From contig JAITUC010000031.1 in NCBI GenBank assembly GCA_031286585.1, positions 62,001 to 126,000 of the forward strand: a stretch of 64,000 bases of DNA, given 5' to 3'. The notes below the pieces were generated by a model that worked only from the letters and a program-made list of their open reading frames with translations, had not been told where the DNA came from and did not search any database. Of this stretch, positions 31,484 to 40,243 are shown piece by piece. Each line of letters opens with the position of its first letter. Positions within the stretch are counted from its first letter, which is position 1. The stretch comes from Delftia acidovorans (lineage in GTDB: Bacteria; Pseudomonadota; Gammaproteobacteria; Burkholderiales; Burkholderiaceae_C). The translations under genes were made by a program, and so were the position numbers.

Positions 31484-31771
31484 TGAAGCTCCTCGTGGGC
31501 CGGCCCGCGCGGACCTGTTCCTGGTGCATCCGCCATGCGTGAGGCATGCAGATGCCGGGAACGCCTCAGGCCACCGGATCGCGGTGGCACCGGGCAGGCG
31601 GTATGCCGGGTCCGGCGCGCGGGCCGGGTATGAATGCCATGTTTGCCGACGGGAGCAGGCCCGGCAATCGCTGCAGCCTGTGCGCGCTGCGGGCACGCCA
31701 GCGGCCATGCGGGACGCAGAAATGACAAGACCCCGCAGGGCGGGGTCTTGTCATGGTGGAAGTGAGAGGGT
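31484..31771. other. Late-operon leader region without recognisable genes
   Basis: This stretch holds a strong hairpin (31722-31754) and an imperfect inverted repeat (GCATC at 31526-31530 with GATGC at 31551-31555 around CATGC/GCATG arms). Otherwise no gene, no terminase remnant and no clear Ogr-type TGT-N12-ACA site was seen. The late promoter for X and the tail genes is expected here. Confidence 0.5.
31722..31754 (-). terminator. Perfect 15-bp hairpin between the SOS gene and the tail operon
   Basis: ATGACAAGACCCCGC pairs exactly with GCGGGGTCTTGTCAT around a 3-nt loop, starting 18 bp after the stop of the 72-aa gene. On the minus strand it is followed by TTTC. It would end SOS transcripts before the tail genes unless it is bypassed. 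Confidence 0.75.
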
Positions 31772-31990
31772 CTAGCAGCGCTTGCTGCCAACGGCCTGGC
31801 TGCGATGCAGATGGTCGGACAGGTCGCCCGCCGCCGCGCTGAGCTTGCGTGACACGGGCAGCAGCAATGCGGTGATGGCCGAGGCGTGCACGGCCGTGCC
31901 CCGGGCTGCAGCCAGCAGCTCGCAGATGGCTGCCACTTGCTCGCTGGCGCTTTCCACATCGTCCCTGACCGTCTCAATCTGGTGCTGCAT
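31772..31990 (-). CDS. SOS-controlled 72-aa protein (candidate antirepressor or inducer)
   Basis: A 72-residue, mostly helical protein (MQHQIETVRDDVESASEQVAAICELLAAARG...) of no family I can name with certainty. It ends with a basic tail GSKRC. It is the rightmost gene of the element and has its own promoter overlapped by a LexA box. In phage 186 the LexA-controlled antirepressor gene tum lies at the equivalent end of the genome, and P2-type repressors lack self-cleavage. By analogy, not sequence identity, this protein may switch on the element after DNA damage. The terminator downstream isolates it from X. Confidence 0.7.
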   Translation of the reverse strand: MQHQIETVRDDVESASEQVAAICELLAAARGTAVHASAITALLLPVSRKLSAAAGDLSDHLHRSQAVGSKRC

Positions 31991-32005
31991 CGCGTCTTCT
32001 TTCTA

Positions 32006-32021
32006 CTGTATGCGCATACAG
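32006..32021. promoter_or_regulatory. LexA (SOS) box
   Basis: CTGTATGCGCATACAG is a perfect palindrome with the CTG-N10-CAG form of the proteobacterial SOS box, extended by TA on each side. It overlaps the -10 element of the promoter of the 72-aa gene. Confidence 0.88.
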
Positions 32022-32048
32022 TATAGGTCGAATGACCAGATGTTTCAA
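32020..32048 (-). promoter_or_regulatory. Sigma70 promoter of the SOS gene
   Basis: On the minus strand -35 TTGAAA (32043-32048), a 17-bp spacer and -10 TATACT (32020-32025). The start point would fall inside the LexA box, giving direct repression. Confidence 0.85.
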
Positions 32049-32170
32049 TTTGATGTGACCCTTTTTCATCTGCTGATTGGCGATGACTGGCAGGGCCTTT
32101 GGTCGGGCTGCGCGCATGCTGGGTTGGCGTGTGCCGGGCGGCCTCGAAAGCCTTTTGCTGGCCCGCACGG

Positions 32171-32181
32171 ATCCCGCGCAG
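32171..32181. repeat. ATCCCGCGCAG copy near attR (candidate integrase arm site)
   Basis: Eleven bases identical to 6625-6635 near attL, in the same orientation, 39 bp inside attR. See the three phased copies beside attL. Confidence 0.4.
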
Positions 32182-32219
32182 TGAAGGCAAGTGATTGTTT
32201 TTGAATGGACAACGACCCG

Positions 32220-32281
32220 CCCCCCGCGCACCACGCACCAACGCCGCTCAACTGCGGCGAACACTGCCAAAGCCCGCTTCC
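32220..32281 (+). repeat. attR: right copy of 62-bp attachment repeat
   Basis: Identical to 6475-6536. It keeps only the last 14 nt of tRNA-Leu and is followed by host DNA leading to tig. Without the insertion, tRNA-Leu would lie about 280 bp before tig. Confidence 0.95.
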
Positions 32282-32361
32282 CATAGAGGAGGCGCATTGG
32301 CCAGGCGGATTGCGGGATTCCCCTGCAAGAGCGCGCGTCTGGAAGGCAAAACCGCCTCGTT

Positions 32362-32367
32362 TATAAT
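32362..32367 (+). promoter_or_regulatory. Candidate tig promoter -10
   Basis: A perfect TATAAT, with a weak -35 (CTGGAA at 32339-32344) at 17 bp. It would give a leader of about 190 nt before tig. No other gene is visible between attR and tig. Confidence 0.5.
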
Positions 32368-32562
32368 GTCCGGCTTCGCTTACATCACGGGTTGAGCGAA
32401 CCATGTGCGGTCCCCCAGCGGCCAGGCGCATGCGATGTAAGCCCTTGAAATCTGAGGTGCCGCGCGGCCGACTGGCTTGGCTCGCGTCGCACCGTGACTT
32501 TTGCGCAATACGGTGCGGGCTGTACAGCAGCCGGCACGGTCCAATCCCTCATAGGAACAAAC

Positions 32563-33873
32563 ATGGCCGTTACTGTTGAAACCCTTGAAAAGCTCGAGCG
32601 CAAGATCACGCTGAGCCTGCCCCTGAACTCCATCCAGAGCGAAGTGGAAAACCGTCTGAAGCAGGTGGCGCGCACCGTGAAGATGGACGGCTTCCGTCCC
32701 GGCAAGGTGCCGATGAGCGTGGTGGCCCAGCGTTATGGCTACTCGGTGCAGTACGAAGTGCTCAACGACAAGGTTGGCGAGGCCTTCGCACAGGCCGTCA
32801 ACGAAGCCAAGCTGCGCGTGGCTGGCCAGCCACGCATCTCCGAAAAGGAAGGCGCTCCCGAGGGCGAGGCCCAGTTCGAAGCCATCTTCGAAGTGATGCC
32901 TGAAGTCAAGATCGGTGACCTGGCCTCGGCCGAAGTCGAGAAGCTGACCGCCGAAGTGGACGACGCCGCCATCGACAAGACCGTGGACATCCTGCGCAAG
33001 CAGCGCCGCACCTTCGCCCAGCGCGCCCAGGCCGATGTGGCCGTGGACGGCGACCGCGTGACCGTGGACTTCGAAGGCAAGATCGACGGCGAGACCTTCT
33101 CCGGCGGCAAGGCCGAAGACTTCCAGTTCCTGGTCGGCGAAGGCCAGATGCTCAAGGAATTCGAAGACGCAGTGCGTGGCATGAAGGCTGGCGAGTCCAA
33201 GACCTTCCCGCTGGCATTCCCCGCTGACTACCACGGCAAGGACGTGGCCGGCAAGACCGCCGATTTCCTGGTGACGGTCAAGAAGATCGAAGCCGCCAAC
33301 CTGCCCGAAGTGGACGAGGCCTTTGCCAAGGCACTGGGCGTGGCTGAAGGCACGGTCGAAGGCCTGCGCGCCGACATCAAGAAGAACCTGGAGCGTGAAG
33401 TCAAGTTCCGCGTCCAGGGCCGCAACAAGCAGGCCGTGATGGACGCCCTGGTGTCCAAGGCCGAGCTGGAGCTGCCCAAGGCCTCGGTGCAGGCTGAAGT
33501 TGCCCGTCTGCTGGAAGGCGCCCGCGCCGAACTGCAGCAGCGCGGCATCAAGGACGCCGAGAAGGCCGAGATTCCTGAAGACGTGTTCCTGCCCCAAGCC
33601 GAGCGCCGCGTGCGTCTGGGCCTGGTGGTGGCCGAGCTGGTGCGCGCCAACGAGCTGCACGCCACGCCCGACCAGATCAAGGCCCACGTGGAAGAGCTGG
33701 CCGCCAGCTACGAAAAGCCCGAAGACGTGGCACGCTGGTACTTCGGCGACCGCCAACGCCTGGCCGAAGTCGAAGCCGTTGTCATCGAAAACAACGTGAC
33801 CGAGTTCGTGCTGGGCAAGGCCAAGGTCTCCGACAAGGCCGTGTCCTTCGACGAACTGATGGGCCAGGCCTGA
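32563..33873 (+). CDS. tig: Trigger factor
   Basis: A 436-residue ribosome-associated chaperone and peptidyl-prolyl isomerase that binds nascent chains at the exit tunnel. It shows the ribosome-docking signature GFRPGKVP (residues 45-52) in the N-terminal domain. The FKBP-type PPIase domain is at about 160-245 ([17 protein letters not shown]). The helical C-terminal domain is complete. ATG at 32563 is preferred to upstream in-frame codons because the conserved N-terminus starts there. It is followed by clpP, clpX and lon on the same strand, the classic proteostasis cluster. Confidence 0.97.
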   Translation: MAVTVETLEKLERKITLSLPLNSIQSEVENRLKQVARTVKMDGFRPGKVPMSVVAQRYGYSVQYEVLNDKVGEAFAQAVNEAKLRVAGQPRISEKEGAPEGEAQFEAIFEVMPEVKIGDLASAEVEKLTAEVDDAAIDKTVDILRKQRRTFAQRAQADVAVDGDRVTVDFEGKIDGETFSGGKAEDFQFLVGEGQMLKEFEDAVRGMKAGESKTFPLAFPADYHGKDVAGKTADFLVTVKKIEAANLPEVDEAFAKALGVAEGTVEGLRADIKKNLEREVKFRVQGRNKQAVMDALVSKAELELPKASVQAEVARLLEGARAELQQRGIKDAEKAEIPEDVFLPQAERRVRLGLVVAELVRANELHATPDQIKAHVEELAASYEKPEDVARWYFGDRQRLAEVEAVVIENNVTEFVLGKAKVSDKAVSFDELMGQA

Positions 33874-33931
33874 GGGTTTGAGCACCGCCTGCCTGCCGCT
33901 TCGTGAGATCGGCGGGCGGGTTGGCATCTGC

Positions 33932-33968
33932 GGGGCTTGTGCTTTGGCGCACAAGCCCCATTTTCTTT
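33932..33968 (+). terminator. Terminator after tig
   Basis: An 11-bp perfect stem GGGGCTTGTGC / GCACAAGCCCC, 6-nt loop, then ATTTTCTTT. Confidence 0.85.
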
Positions 33969-34008
33969 CCGGATACGGCTAAAGTAGCCCCCTAGTACTG
34001 GAGAAAAC

Positions 34009-34617
34009 ATGAGCGCATTGGAAACTCAGGGTTTGGGCATGATCCCAATGGTCATCGAACAGTCCGGCCGCGGAGAGCGGTCGTACGACATCTACTCGCG
34101 CCTGCTCAAGGACCGGGTGATCTTCCTGGTGGGCCCTGTCAATGATCAGACGGCCAACCTCGTCGTGGCCCAGCTGCTGTTCCTCGAAAGCGAAAACCCC
34201 GACAAGGACATTTCGTTCTACATCAACAGCCCCGGCGGCTCCGTCAGCGCCGGCCTGGCCATCTTCGACACGATGAACTTCATCAAGCCCGATGTGTCCA
34301 CGCTGTGCACCGGCATCGCAGCCAGCATGGGAGCCTTCCTGCTGGCCGCCGGCACCAAGGGCAAGCGCTTTGCGCTGCCCAACTCCCAGGTCATGATCCA
34401 CCAGCCGCTGGGCGGCATGCAGGGCCAGGCCACCGAGATCGAGATCCACGCACGCGAGATCCTCAAGACCCGCGAGCGCCTGAACAAGATCCTGGCCGAG
34501 CGCACGGGCCAACCGCTGGAAAAGATCCAGCACGACACCGAGCGCGACTACTTCCTGTCCGCCGAGGAAGCCAAGGACTACGGTCTGGTCGATCAGGTGA
34601 TCAACAAGCGCTCCTGA
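34009..34617 (+). CDS. clpP: ATP-dependent Clp protease proteolytic subunit
   Basis: A 202-residue serine protease forming the 14-mer chamber that partners with ClpX or ClpA. The nucleophile is Ser106 in GIAASMGAF, and the base His131 is in [10 protein letters not shown]. Length and termini are normal. GGAG precedes the ATG. It sits between tig and clpX with hairpins on both sides, so the genes may be partly independent transcripts. Confidence 0.97.
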   Translation: MSALETQGLGMIPMVIEQSGRGERSYDIYSRLLKDRVIFLVGPVNDQTANLVVAQLLFLESENPDKDISFYINSPGGSVSAGLAIFDTMNFIKPDVSTLCTGIAASMGAFLLAAGTKGKRFALPNSQVMIHQPLGGMQGQATEIEIHAREILKTRERLNKILAERTGQPLEKIQHDTERDYFLSAEEAKDYGLVDQVINKRS

Positions 34618-34640
34618 GCCCGCAGGCTGCATGAGAATGG

Positions 34641-34670
34641 GCGGCGTTTTCCCCCTACGGGAAACGCCGC
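34641..34670 (+). terminator. Hairpin between clpP and clpX
   Basis: GCGGCGTTT pairs with AAACGCCGC, with an additional CCC/GGG pairing, followed by TTTCC. It could be a terminator or an attenuator limiting read-through into clpX. Confidence 0.65.
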
Positions 34671-34723
34671 TTTCCATTTGGTTATCATCCTTTTCCATAT
34701 TTCTGTAACAAGGCACCGACCCC

Positions 34724-35986
34724 ATGGCCGAGAAAAAAGGCTCCTCCAGCGAAAAAAACCTTTATTGCACCTTCTGCGGCAAGAGCCAGCATGAGGTCAA
34801 GAAGCTGATCGCGGGTCCGTCAGTCTTTATCTGCGACGAGTGCATCGATCTCTGCAACGAGATCATCCGCGACGAGCAGCCCAGCACCGAGGCCAAGGAC
34901 GGCCGAGGCGACCTGCCCACGCCCGCCGAAATCAAGGCCAACCTCGACAACTACGTGATCGGCCAGGACCTGCCCAAGCGCACGCTGGCCGTTGCCGTCT
35001 ACAACCACTACAAGCGGCTGCGCCACAAGGACAAGGCTGGCAAGGACGAGGTGGAGCTGGCCAAGAGCAACATCCTGCTCATCGGTCCCACGGGTTCCGG
35101 CAAGACGCTGCTGGCGCAGACGCTGGCACGCATGCTCAACGTGCCCTTCGTCATGGCCGATGCCACCACGCTGACCGAAGCCGGCTACGTGGGCGAGGAC
35201 GTCGAGAACATCATCCAGAAGCTGCTGCAAAGCTGCGAGTACGACGTCGAGCGTGCGCAGCGCGGCATTGTCTACATCGACGAGATCGACAAGATCTCGC
35301 GCAAGTCCGACAACCCCAGCATCACGCGCGACGTGTCGGGAGAGGGCGTGCAGCAGGCCCTGCTCAAGCTCATCGAAGGCACCATGGCCAGCGTCCCCCC
35401 GCAAGGAGGCCGCAAGCATCCGAACCAGGATTTCCTGCAGATCGACACGACCAACATCCTGTTCATCTGCGGCGGCGCTTTTGCAGGGCTGGAGAAGGTC
35501 ATCGAGAACCGCACCGAAGCTTCGGGCATCGGCTTTGGCGCCACGGTCAAGAGCAAGAAGCAGCGTTCCATCTCGGAAGTGTTCCAGGAGATCGAGCCTG
35601 AAGACCTGATCAAGTTCGGCATCATCCCCGAGCTGGTCGGCCGCATGCCCGTGGTCACGGCCCTGGCCGAACTGGGCGAAGACGCCCTGGTGCAGATCCT
35701 GACCGAGCCCAAGAACGCCCTGGTCAAGCAGTACAGCAAGCTGCTGGCCATGGAAGGCGTGGAGCTGGAGATCCGGCCTGCCGCGCTCAAGGCCATCGCC
35801 CGCAAGGCGCTGGCGCGCAAGACGGGTGCCCGTGGCCTGCGCTCCATCCTGGAGCAATCGCTGATCGGCACCATGTACGAGCTGCCCAATGCCGACAATG
35901 TCGAAAAGGTGGTGGTGGACGAGTCCACCATCGAAGACGGAAAGGCGCCGCTGCTGGTTTACCGCGAAGCGGCCAAGAAGGCCTGA
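34724..35986 (+). CDS. clpX: ClpX unfoldase, ATPase subunit of ClpXP
   Basis: A 420-residue AAA+ unfoldase that recognises tagged substrates and feeds ClpP. The N-terminal zinc-binding domain has four cysteines in [10 protein letters not shown] and [10 protein letters not shown] (residues 12-44). Walker A is GPTGSGKT (about 123-130) and Walker [11 protein letters not shown]. The sensor and C-terminal domains ([12 protein letters not shown]) are complete. It is downstream of clpP on the same strand. Confidence 0.97.
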   Translation: MAEKKGSSSEKNLYCTFCGKSQHEVKKLIAGPSVFICDECIDLCNEIIRDEQPSTEAKDGRGDLPTPAEIKANLDNYVIGQDLPKRTLAVAVYNHYKRLRHKDKAGKDEVELAKSNILLIGPTGSGKTLLAQTLARMLNVPFVMADATTLTEAGYVGEDVENIIQKLLQSCEYDVERAQRGIVYIDEIDKISRKSDNPSITRDVSGEGVQQALLKLIEGTMASVPPQGGRKHPNQDFLQIDTTNILFICGGAFAGLEKVIENRTEASGIGFGATVKSKKQRSISEVFQEIEPEDLIKFGIIPELVGRMPVVTALAELGEDALVQILTEPKNALVKQYSKLLAMEGVELEIRPAALKAIARKALARKTGARGLRSILEQSLIGTMYELPNADNVEKVVVDESTIEDGKAPLLVYREAAKKA

Positions 35987-36021
35987 TGCGCCGCCGCCTG
36001 CAAAGGTCCGGCAGCGCAAGT

Positions 36022-36054
36022 CCCTGCGGCCCGAAATCCTTTCGGGCCGCAGGG
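36022..36054. terminator. Strong hairpin between clpX and lon
   Basis: Perfect 15-bp stem CCCTGCGGCCCGAAA / TTTCGGGCCGCAGGG around a 3-nt loop. It ends the clpX transcript before the lon promoter region. Confidence 0.75.
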
Positions 36055-36083
36055 TTGAAATACACCGGTGGGCGGACCATCTT
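36054..36083 (+). promoter_or_regulatory. Candidate heat-shock (RpoH) promoter of lon
   Basis: GTTGAAA (36054-36060) and CCATCTT (36077-36083), spaced by 16 bp, resemble the sigma32 pattern CTTGAA / CCCATnT. lon is a sigma32 target in E. coli. The match is partial. Confidence 0.4.
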
Positions 36084-36106
36084 CCGCTGACAAACCGAGG
36101 ATTCCC

Positions 36107-38521
36107 ATGTCAGGACATACCCCTTTGCCTTCCACCCCCCTAGACCTGGCGCTGCTGCCGCTGCGTGACGTGGTCGTGTTCCCCCACATGGTGATCCCGC
36201 TGTTCGTGGGGCGCGCCAAGAGCATCAAGGCGCTGGAGCTGGCCATGGAGGGCGACCGCCGCATCATGCTGGTGGCCCAGAAGACTGCCTCCAAGGACGA
36301 GCCCACGGCCGCTGACATGTTCGATGTCGGCTGCGTGTCCACCATCCTGCAGATGCTCAAGCTGCCCGACGGCACCGTCAAGGTGCTGGTCGAAGGCCAG
36401 CAGCGCGCGCTGGTCAAGCAGGTCATGGACGAAGAGACCCACTTCGTGGGCTCCGTCGTGCCCGTGGCGCCCGAGGCTGAAACGCACAAGCCCAGCGAGA
36501 TCGAGGCCCTGCGCCGCGCCGTGACGCAGCAGTTCGACCAGTACGTCAAGCTCAACAAGAAGATCCCGCCCGAGATCCTCACCTCCATCGCCAGCATCGA
36601 CGATGCCGGCCGCCTGGCCGACACCATTGCCGCTCACCTGCCGCTCAAGCTTGAGAACAAGCAGGCCGTGCTCGACCTGGTGGACATCAAGGAGCGCCTG
36701 GAGAACCTGTTCGAGCAGTTGGACCGCGAGGTCGACATCCTCAACGTCGACAAGCGCATTCGTGGCCGCGTCAAGCGCCAGATGGAGAAGAACCAGCGGG
36801 ACTTCTACCTGAACGAGCAGGTCAAGGCCATCCAGAAGGAGCTGGGCGAGGGCGAAGACGGCGCCGACATCGAAGAGATCGAGAAGAAGATCAAGCTGGC
36901 CCGCATGCCTGCCGAGGCGCGCAAGAAGGCCGAGGCCGAGCTCAAGAAGCTCAAGCTCATGTCGCCCATGTCGGCCGAAGCCACCGTGGTGCGCAACTAC
37001 ATCGACGTGCTCACGGGCCTGCCCTGGAGCAAGAAGACCAAGATCAAGCACGACCTGGCCAATGCCGAGGAAGTGCTCAGCGCCGACCACTTCGGCCTTG
37101 AAAAGGTCAAGGACCGCATCCTTGAATATCTTGCCGTGCAGCAGCGCGTGGACAAGGTCAAGGCCCCCATCCTGTGCCTGGTCGGGCCTCCGGGCGTGGG
37201 CAAGACATCGCTGGGCCAGTCCATCGCCAAGGCCACGGGCCGCAAGTACGTGCGCATGGCGCTGGGCGGCATGCGTGACGAGGCGGAAATCCGCGGCCAC
37301 CGCCGCACCTACATCGGCGCCATGCCGGGCAAGGTGCTGCAAAGCCTGGACAAGGTCGGCACGCGCAACCCGCTGTTCCTGCTGGACGAGATCGACAAGC
37401 TCGGAATGGACTTCCGTGGCGACCCGTCGAGCGCCCTGCTGGAAGTACTGGACCCCGAGCAGAACCACACCTTCGGCGATCACTACGTCGAGGTCGACTT
37501 CGACCTCAGCGACGTGATGTTCGTGGCTACCTCCAACTCCATGAACATCCCGCCCGCGCTGCTGGACCGCATGGAAGTGATCCGCCTGTCGGGCTACACC
37601 GAGGACGAGAAAGTCAACATCGCCATCCGCTACCTGCTGCCCAAGCAGGTCACCAACAATGGTGTGAAGGAAGGCGAGATGCGGGTGGAGGAATCGGCCA
37701 TCCGCGACATCGTGCGCTACTACACGCGGGAAGCCGGCGTGCGCTCGCTGGAACGCGAGCTGTCCAAGATCTGCCGCAAGGTCGTCAAGGGCCTGCAGCT
37801 CAAGAAGCTGGAACCCACCGTCGTCGTCACGGCCGACAACCTGCCCGACTACCTGGGCGTGCGCAAGTACAGCTACGGCCGTGCCGAGCACAACAACCAG
37901 GTCGGCCAGGTCGTGGGCCTTGCCTGGACCGAGGTGGGCGGCGACCTGCTGACCATCGAGGCCGCCATCATGCCCGGCAAGGGCGTGATCTCGCGCACCG
38001 GCTCCCTGGGTGATGTGATGAAGGAATCCGTGGAAGCCGCCCGCACCGTGGTGCGCAGCCGCTCGCGCATGCTCGGCATCAAGGATGAGGCCTTCGAGAA
38101 GAAGGACATCCACGTGCACGTGCCCGATGGAGCCACGCCCAAGGACGGCCCCAGCGCGGGTGCGGCCATGACGACGGCCTTCGTCTCTGCGCTGACGGGC
38201 ATCCCGGTGCGTGCCGATGTCGCCATGACTGGCGAAATCACGCTGCGCGGTGAGGTCACCGCCATCGGCGGCCTCAAGGAAAAGCTGCTGGCGGCCCTGC
38301 GTGGTGGCATCAAGACGGTGCTGATCCCCGAAGAGAACGTCAAGGACCTCCAGGAGATCCCCGACAACGTCAAGAGCGGCCTGGAAATCATCCCCGTCAA
38401 GTGGATCGACCAGGTCCTCAAGGTGGCGCTGGAGCGCGTGCCCGAGCCCTTGTCTGAGGAGGAGGCCGCAGCGCCGCCACCAGCGGAATCCAAGCCCGTG
38501 GAGCCGGCCGTCAAGCACTGA
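36107..38521 (+). CDS. lon: ATP-dependent protease Lon
   Basis: An 804-residue homo-oligomeric AAA+ protease that degrades misfolded and regulatory proteins. Order: LON substrate-binding domain (about 10-205), coiled-coil linker, AAA+ module with Walker A GPPGVGKT (about 360-367), then the proteolytic domain with Ser683 in DGPSAGAAM and the Lys of GLKEKLLAA. ATG at 36107 has GAGG upstream and begins the conserved SGHTPLPSTPLDLALLPLRDVVVFP. It closes the tig-clpP-clpX-lon cluster. Confidence 0.97.
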   Translation: MSGHTPLPSTPLDLALLPLRDVVVFPHMVIPLFVGRAKSIKALELAMEGDRRIMLVAQKTASKDEPTAADMFDVGCVSTILQMLKLPDGTVKVLVEGQQRALVKQVMDEETHFVGSVVPVAPEAETHKPSEIEALRRAVTQQFDQYVKLNKKIPPEILTSIASIDDAGRLADTIAAHLPLKLENKQAVLDLVDIKERLENLFEQLDREVDILNVDKRIRGRVKRQMEKNQRDFYLNEQVKAIQKELGEGEDGADIEEIEKKIKLARMPAEARKKAEAELKKLKLMSPMSAEATVVRNYIDVLTGLPWSKKTKIKHDLANAEEVLSADHFGLEKVKDRILEYLAVQQRVDKVKAPILCLVGPPGVGKTSLGQSIAKATGRKYVRMALGGMRDEAEIRGHRRTYIGAMPGKVLQSLDKVGTRNPLFLLDEIDKLGMDFRGDPSSALLEVLDPEQNHTFGDHYVEVDFDLSDVMFVATSNSMNIPPALLDRMEVIRLSGYTEDEKVNIAIRYLLPKQVTNNGVKEGEMRVEESAIRDIVRYYTREAGVRSLERELSKICRKVVKGLQLKKLEPTVVVTADNLPDYLGVRKYSYGRAEHNNQVGQVVGLAWTEVGGDLLTIEAAIMPGKGVISRTGSLGDVMKESVEAARTVVRSRSRMLGIKDEAFEKKDIHVHVPDGATPKDGPSAGAAMTTAFVSALTGIPVRADVAMTGEITLRGEVTAIGGLKEKLLAALRGGIKTVLIPEENVKDLQEIPDNVKSGLEIIPVKWIDQVLKVALERVPEPLSEEEAAAPPPAESKPVEPAVKH

Positions 38522-38599
38522 AGATGAAAAAATGTAGCGTTTTTCCGAAACCCTCCAAGAACTACGCTACAATTCATCCCATCGCAGCAAACGACGTTG

Positions 38600-38605
38600 T
38601 AGAAT
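38600..38605 (+). promoter_or_regulatory. Candidate -10 for the tRNA-Gly/Cys cluster
   Basis: TAGAAT lies 20 bp before the first tRNA-Gly. An inverted repeat TGTAGCG/CGCTACA about 30-70 bp upstream may terminate lon or take part in regulation. Confidence 0.4.
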
Positions 38606-38624
38606 GTCAGGCTTCGGTAGAAAT

Positions 38625-38700
38625 GCGGGAATAGCTCAGTTGGTAGAGCGCAACCTTGCCAAGGTTGAGGTCGACGGTTCGAACCCGTTTTCCCGCTCCA
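38625..38700 (+). tRNA. tRNA-Gly (anticodon GCC), copy 1
   Basis: A 76-nt cloverleaf with encoded CCA. Acceptor GCGGGAA/TTCCCGC, anticodon loop with GCC, TTCGAAC T-loop. Identical in sequence to the copies at 38760 and 40244. Confidence 0.97.
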
Positions 38701-38759
38701 GTTTCAGGATGTGCCATGTGCATATCTGATTCAGGTGGCGGTTGGCTGCTTGAATGTTT

Positions 38760-38835
38760 GCGGGAATAGCTCAGTTGGTAGAGCGCAACCTTGCCAAGGT
38801 TGAGGTCGACGGTTCGAACCCGTTTTCCCGCTCCA
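38760..38835 (+). tRNA. tRNA-Gly (anticodon GCC), copy 2
   Basis: Same 76-nt gene, 59 bp after copy 1. The spacers differ beyond a few bases, so this is an old tandem duplication. Confidence 0.97.
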
Positions 38836-38879
38836 GTTTCAAAGAACTGCAGCAATGCTGCATGTTTGATAGTGATCTT

Positions 38880-38953
38880 GGCGCGATAGCAAAGCGGTTA
38901 TGCCCCGGATTGCAAATCCGGTTAGACCAGTTCGACTCTGGTTCGCGCCTCCA
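38880..38953 (+). tRNA. tRNA-Cys (anticodon GCA)
   Basis: A 74-nt cloverleaf: acceptor GGCGCGA/TCGCGCC, anticodon loop TTGCAAA (GCA), encoded CCA. It follows tRNA-Gly by 44 bp and probably shares its transcript. Confidence 0.96.
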
Positions 38954-38979
38954 AAAATTCATTGTAGACACAGTGTTCA

Positions 38980-39007
38980 AAAGGCCCTTCGGGGCCTTTT
39001 TCTTTTT
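38980..39007 (+). terminator. Terminator after the Gly-Gly-Cys tRNA cluster
   Basis: Hairpin AAAGGCCC-TTC-GGGGCCTTT followed by a T-rich run TTCTTTTTT. Confidence 0.85.
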
Positions 39008-39329
39008 TGCATCACGGATTGTGTCCATCCTTGGTGCTGTCCCTCTGCTGCGGCCTCGGCTTGGCTGACTCATCTTTTTCTCTTGCGATTCAGTGCCATG
39101 GCGGTGCTTCACGCTCTGTGCATCGACTGCATGGCTGCATGCCTGTTTTGGTCATTCGTTGCTGATTTGGCGACTTGAATTGTTTCTGTTTGTTTGAATA
39201 TTCGTCGTTGAAATTTGGCATTGCACGTTCATTGGGAAACTGCAAGAAATTGCAAATGAACTGCCATTGCCGGTGGATTGAATGGGCCGGTCGTGGATAT
39301 GATGCGCGCTTCATTGATCGGGAGGGATT
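39008..39329. other. Intergenic region before the LoiP-like gene
   Basis: An A+T-richer 320-bp stretch with no credible ORF or RNA gene. It probably contains the promoter of the following protease gene. No clear operator was recognised. Confidence 0.5.
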
Positions 39330-40094
39330 ATGAAGATCAAGCTATTGACGGCGATTGTTGCCAGCGGCGTGGTGCTGGCTGGCTGTAAAACCATGGAATC
39401 CGCCGATGTGGGCGGTCTGCTGGATTCGGGCTCCACGGCCATGAAGGCCATGACGCTCACGGATGACGATGTGGTCACGCTGTCCAATGATTCCTGCGCG
39501 GCCATGGATGCCCAGAACAAGGTGGCAGATGCCAAGAGCAAGTACACGCTGCGTTTGAACAAGGTGATTGCCGGCATGCCGCAGTCCGTCAATGGAAAGA
39601 AGGCTGTCTACAAGGTCTATATGACGCAGGACGTGAATGCCTGGGCCATGGCCAATGGCTGCATTCGTGTCTACAGCGGCCTGATGGATTTGATGAACGA
39701 TGACGAGCTGCGTGGCGTGATCGGCCATGAGATCGGGCACGTGGCGCTGGGTCACAGCAAGAAGCGCATGCAGACGGCCTATGCGGCGTCGGCTGCGCGT
39801 TCCATTGCAGCCAATAGCGGCAATTCGGCGCTGGCCTCGCTGTCGCGTTCGCAGGCTGGCGATCTGGGTGAGAAGTTCATCAATGCCCAGTTCTCGCAGT
39901 CGCAGGAATCGGCGGCTGATGACTACTCCTTCGATCTGCTCACGGAAAAGAAGATGAGCCGCCAGGGACTGGTCACATCGTTCCAGAAGCTGGCCAAGCT
40001 CAGCGCTGGCAGCGGCGGCAGCTCCATCCTGAGTTCCCATCCGCCTTCCGAACAACGGGCCCAGCGCATGCAGGATCGCATCGACGGCAAGTAG
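39330..40094 (+). CDS. M48-family metalloprotease lipoprotein (LoiP/YggG-like)
   Basis: A 254-residue zinc protease exported as a lipoprotein. The signal peptide ends at LAGC (Cys19). The active site reads IGHEIGHVALGH with His133, Glu134 and His137, and the third ligand is probably in the downstream QESAADDYSFD helix. E. coli LoiP is an outer-membrane lipoprotein protease induced by low osmolarity, so a role in envelope protein quality control is inferred. The start has a GGAGG ribosome site. It stands alone between tRNA genes. Confidence 0.88.
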   Translation: MKIKLLTAIVASGVVLAGCKTMESADVGGLLDSGSTAMKAMTLTDDDVVTLSNDSCAAMDAQNKVADAKSKYTLRLNKVIAGMPQSVNGKKAVYKVYMTQDVNAWAMANGCIRVYSGLMDLMNDDELRGVIGHEIGHVALGHSKKRMQTAYAASAARSIAANSGNSALASLSRSQAGDLGEKFINAQFSQSQESAADDYSFDLLTEKKMSRQGLVTSFQKLAKLSAGSGGSSILSSHPPSEQRAQRMQDRIDGK

Positions 40095-40243
40095 GCATGG
40101 AGGGTGGGGCAGCCGGCCGTCGCCAGGTGCGAGGCCGGCTGCGATCTGCCATGGTGCAGATTTTTTACGGGCTTCTTGCGAAGCACCAAAAATCTGCGCT
40201 AGAATTCAAGTCTGCTCTGTGAAGCACACAGCTTTACAGATAC

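Larger units (their letters stand above)
6475..32281. mobile_element. Integrated P2-like element with tail and lysis modules but no head genes (tailocin-like)
   Basis: A 25.8-kb insertion between tRNA-Leu and tig, bounded by a 62-bp direct repeat. Order from left: integrase, hipBA, AlpA-like regulator, small ORF, gpA-type replication protein, hypothetical, Ogr-type activator, RHH-like protein, repressor, then a leftward late operon D, U, T, E/E', FII, FI, fibre genes, I, J, W, V, R, Rz/Rz1, endolysin, holin, X. A 72-aa gene with an SOS promoter follows next to attR. No terminase, portal, scaffold/protease, major capsid or head-completion gene can be recognised anywhere between the att sites, and the coding space is already filled. 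Base composition is close to the host's. It is either an R-type tailocin locus or a head-deleted prophage. Confidence 0.93.

Noticed and set aside
31386..31771. Expected Ogr-dependent late promoter (TGT-N12-ACA)
   Set aside because: I searched by eye upstream of X and found no full match; the nearest TGT-N12 ends in GCA. A late promoter must exist but I cannot place it.
31480..32241. A 253-codon minus-strand frame spanning the SOS gene and attR
   Set aside because: It runs through the LexA promoter, the terminator hairpin and the att repeat in a different frame from the 72-aa gene, and the translation is of low quality.
36140..38518. A long antisense frame across lon
   Set aside because: The composition is His/Leu/Asp-rich, it has no homology and it mirrors the coding pattern of lon.
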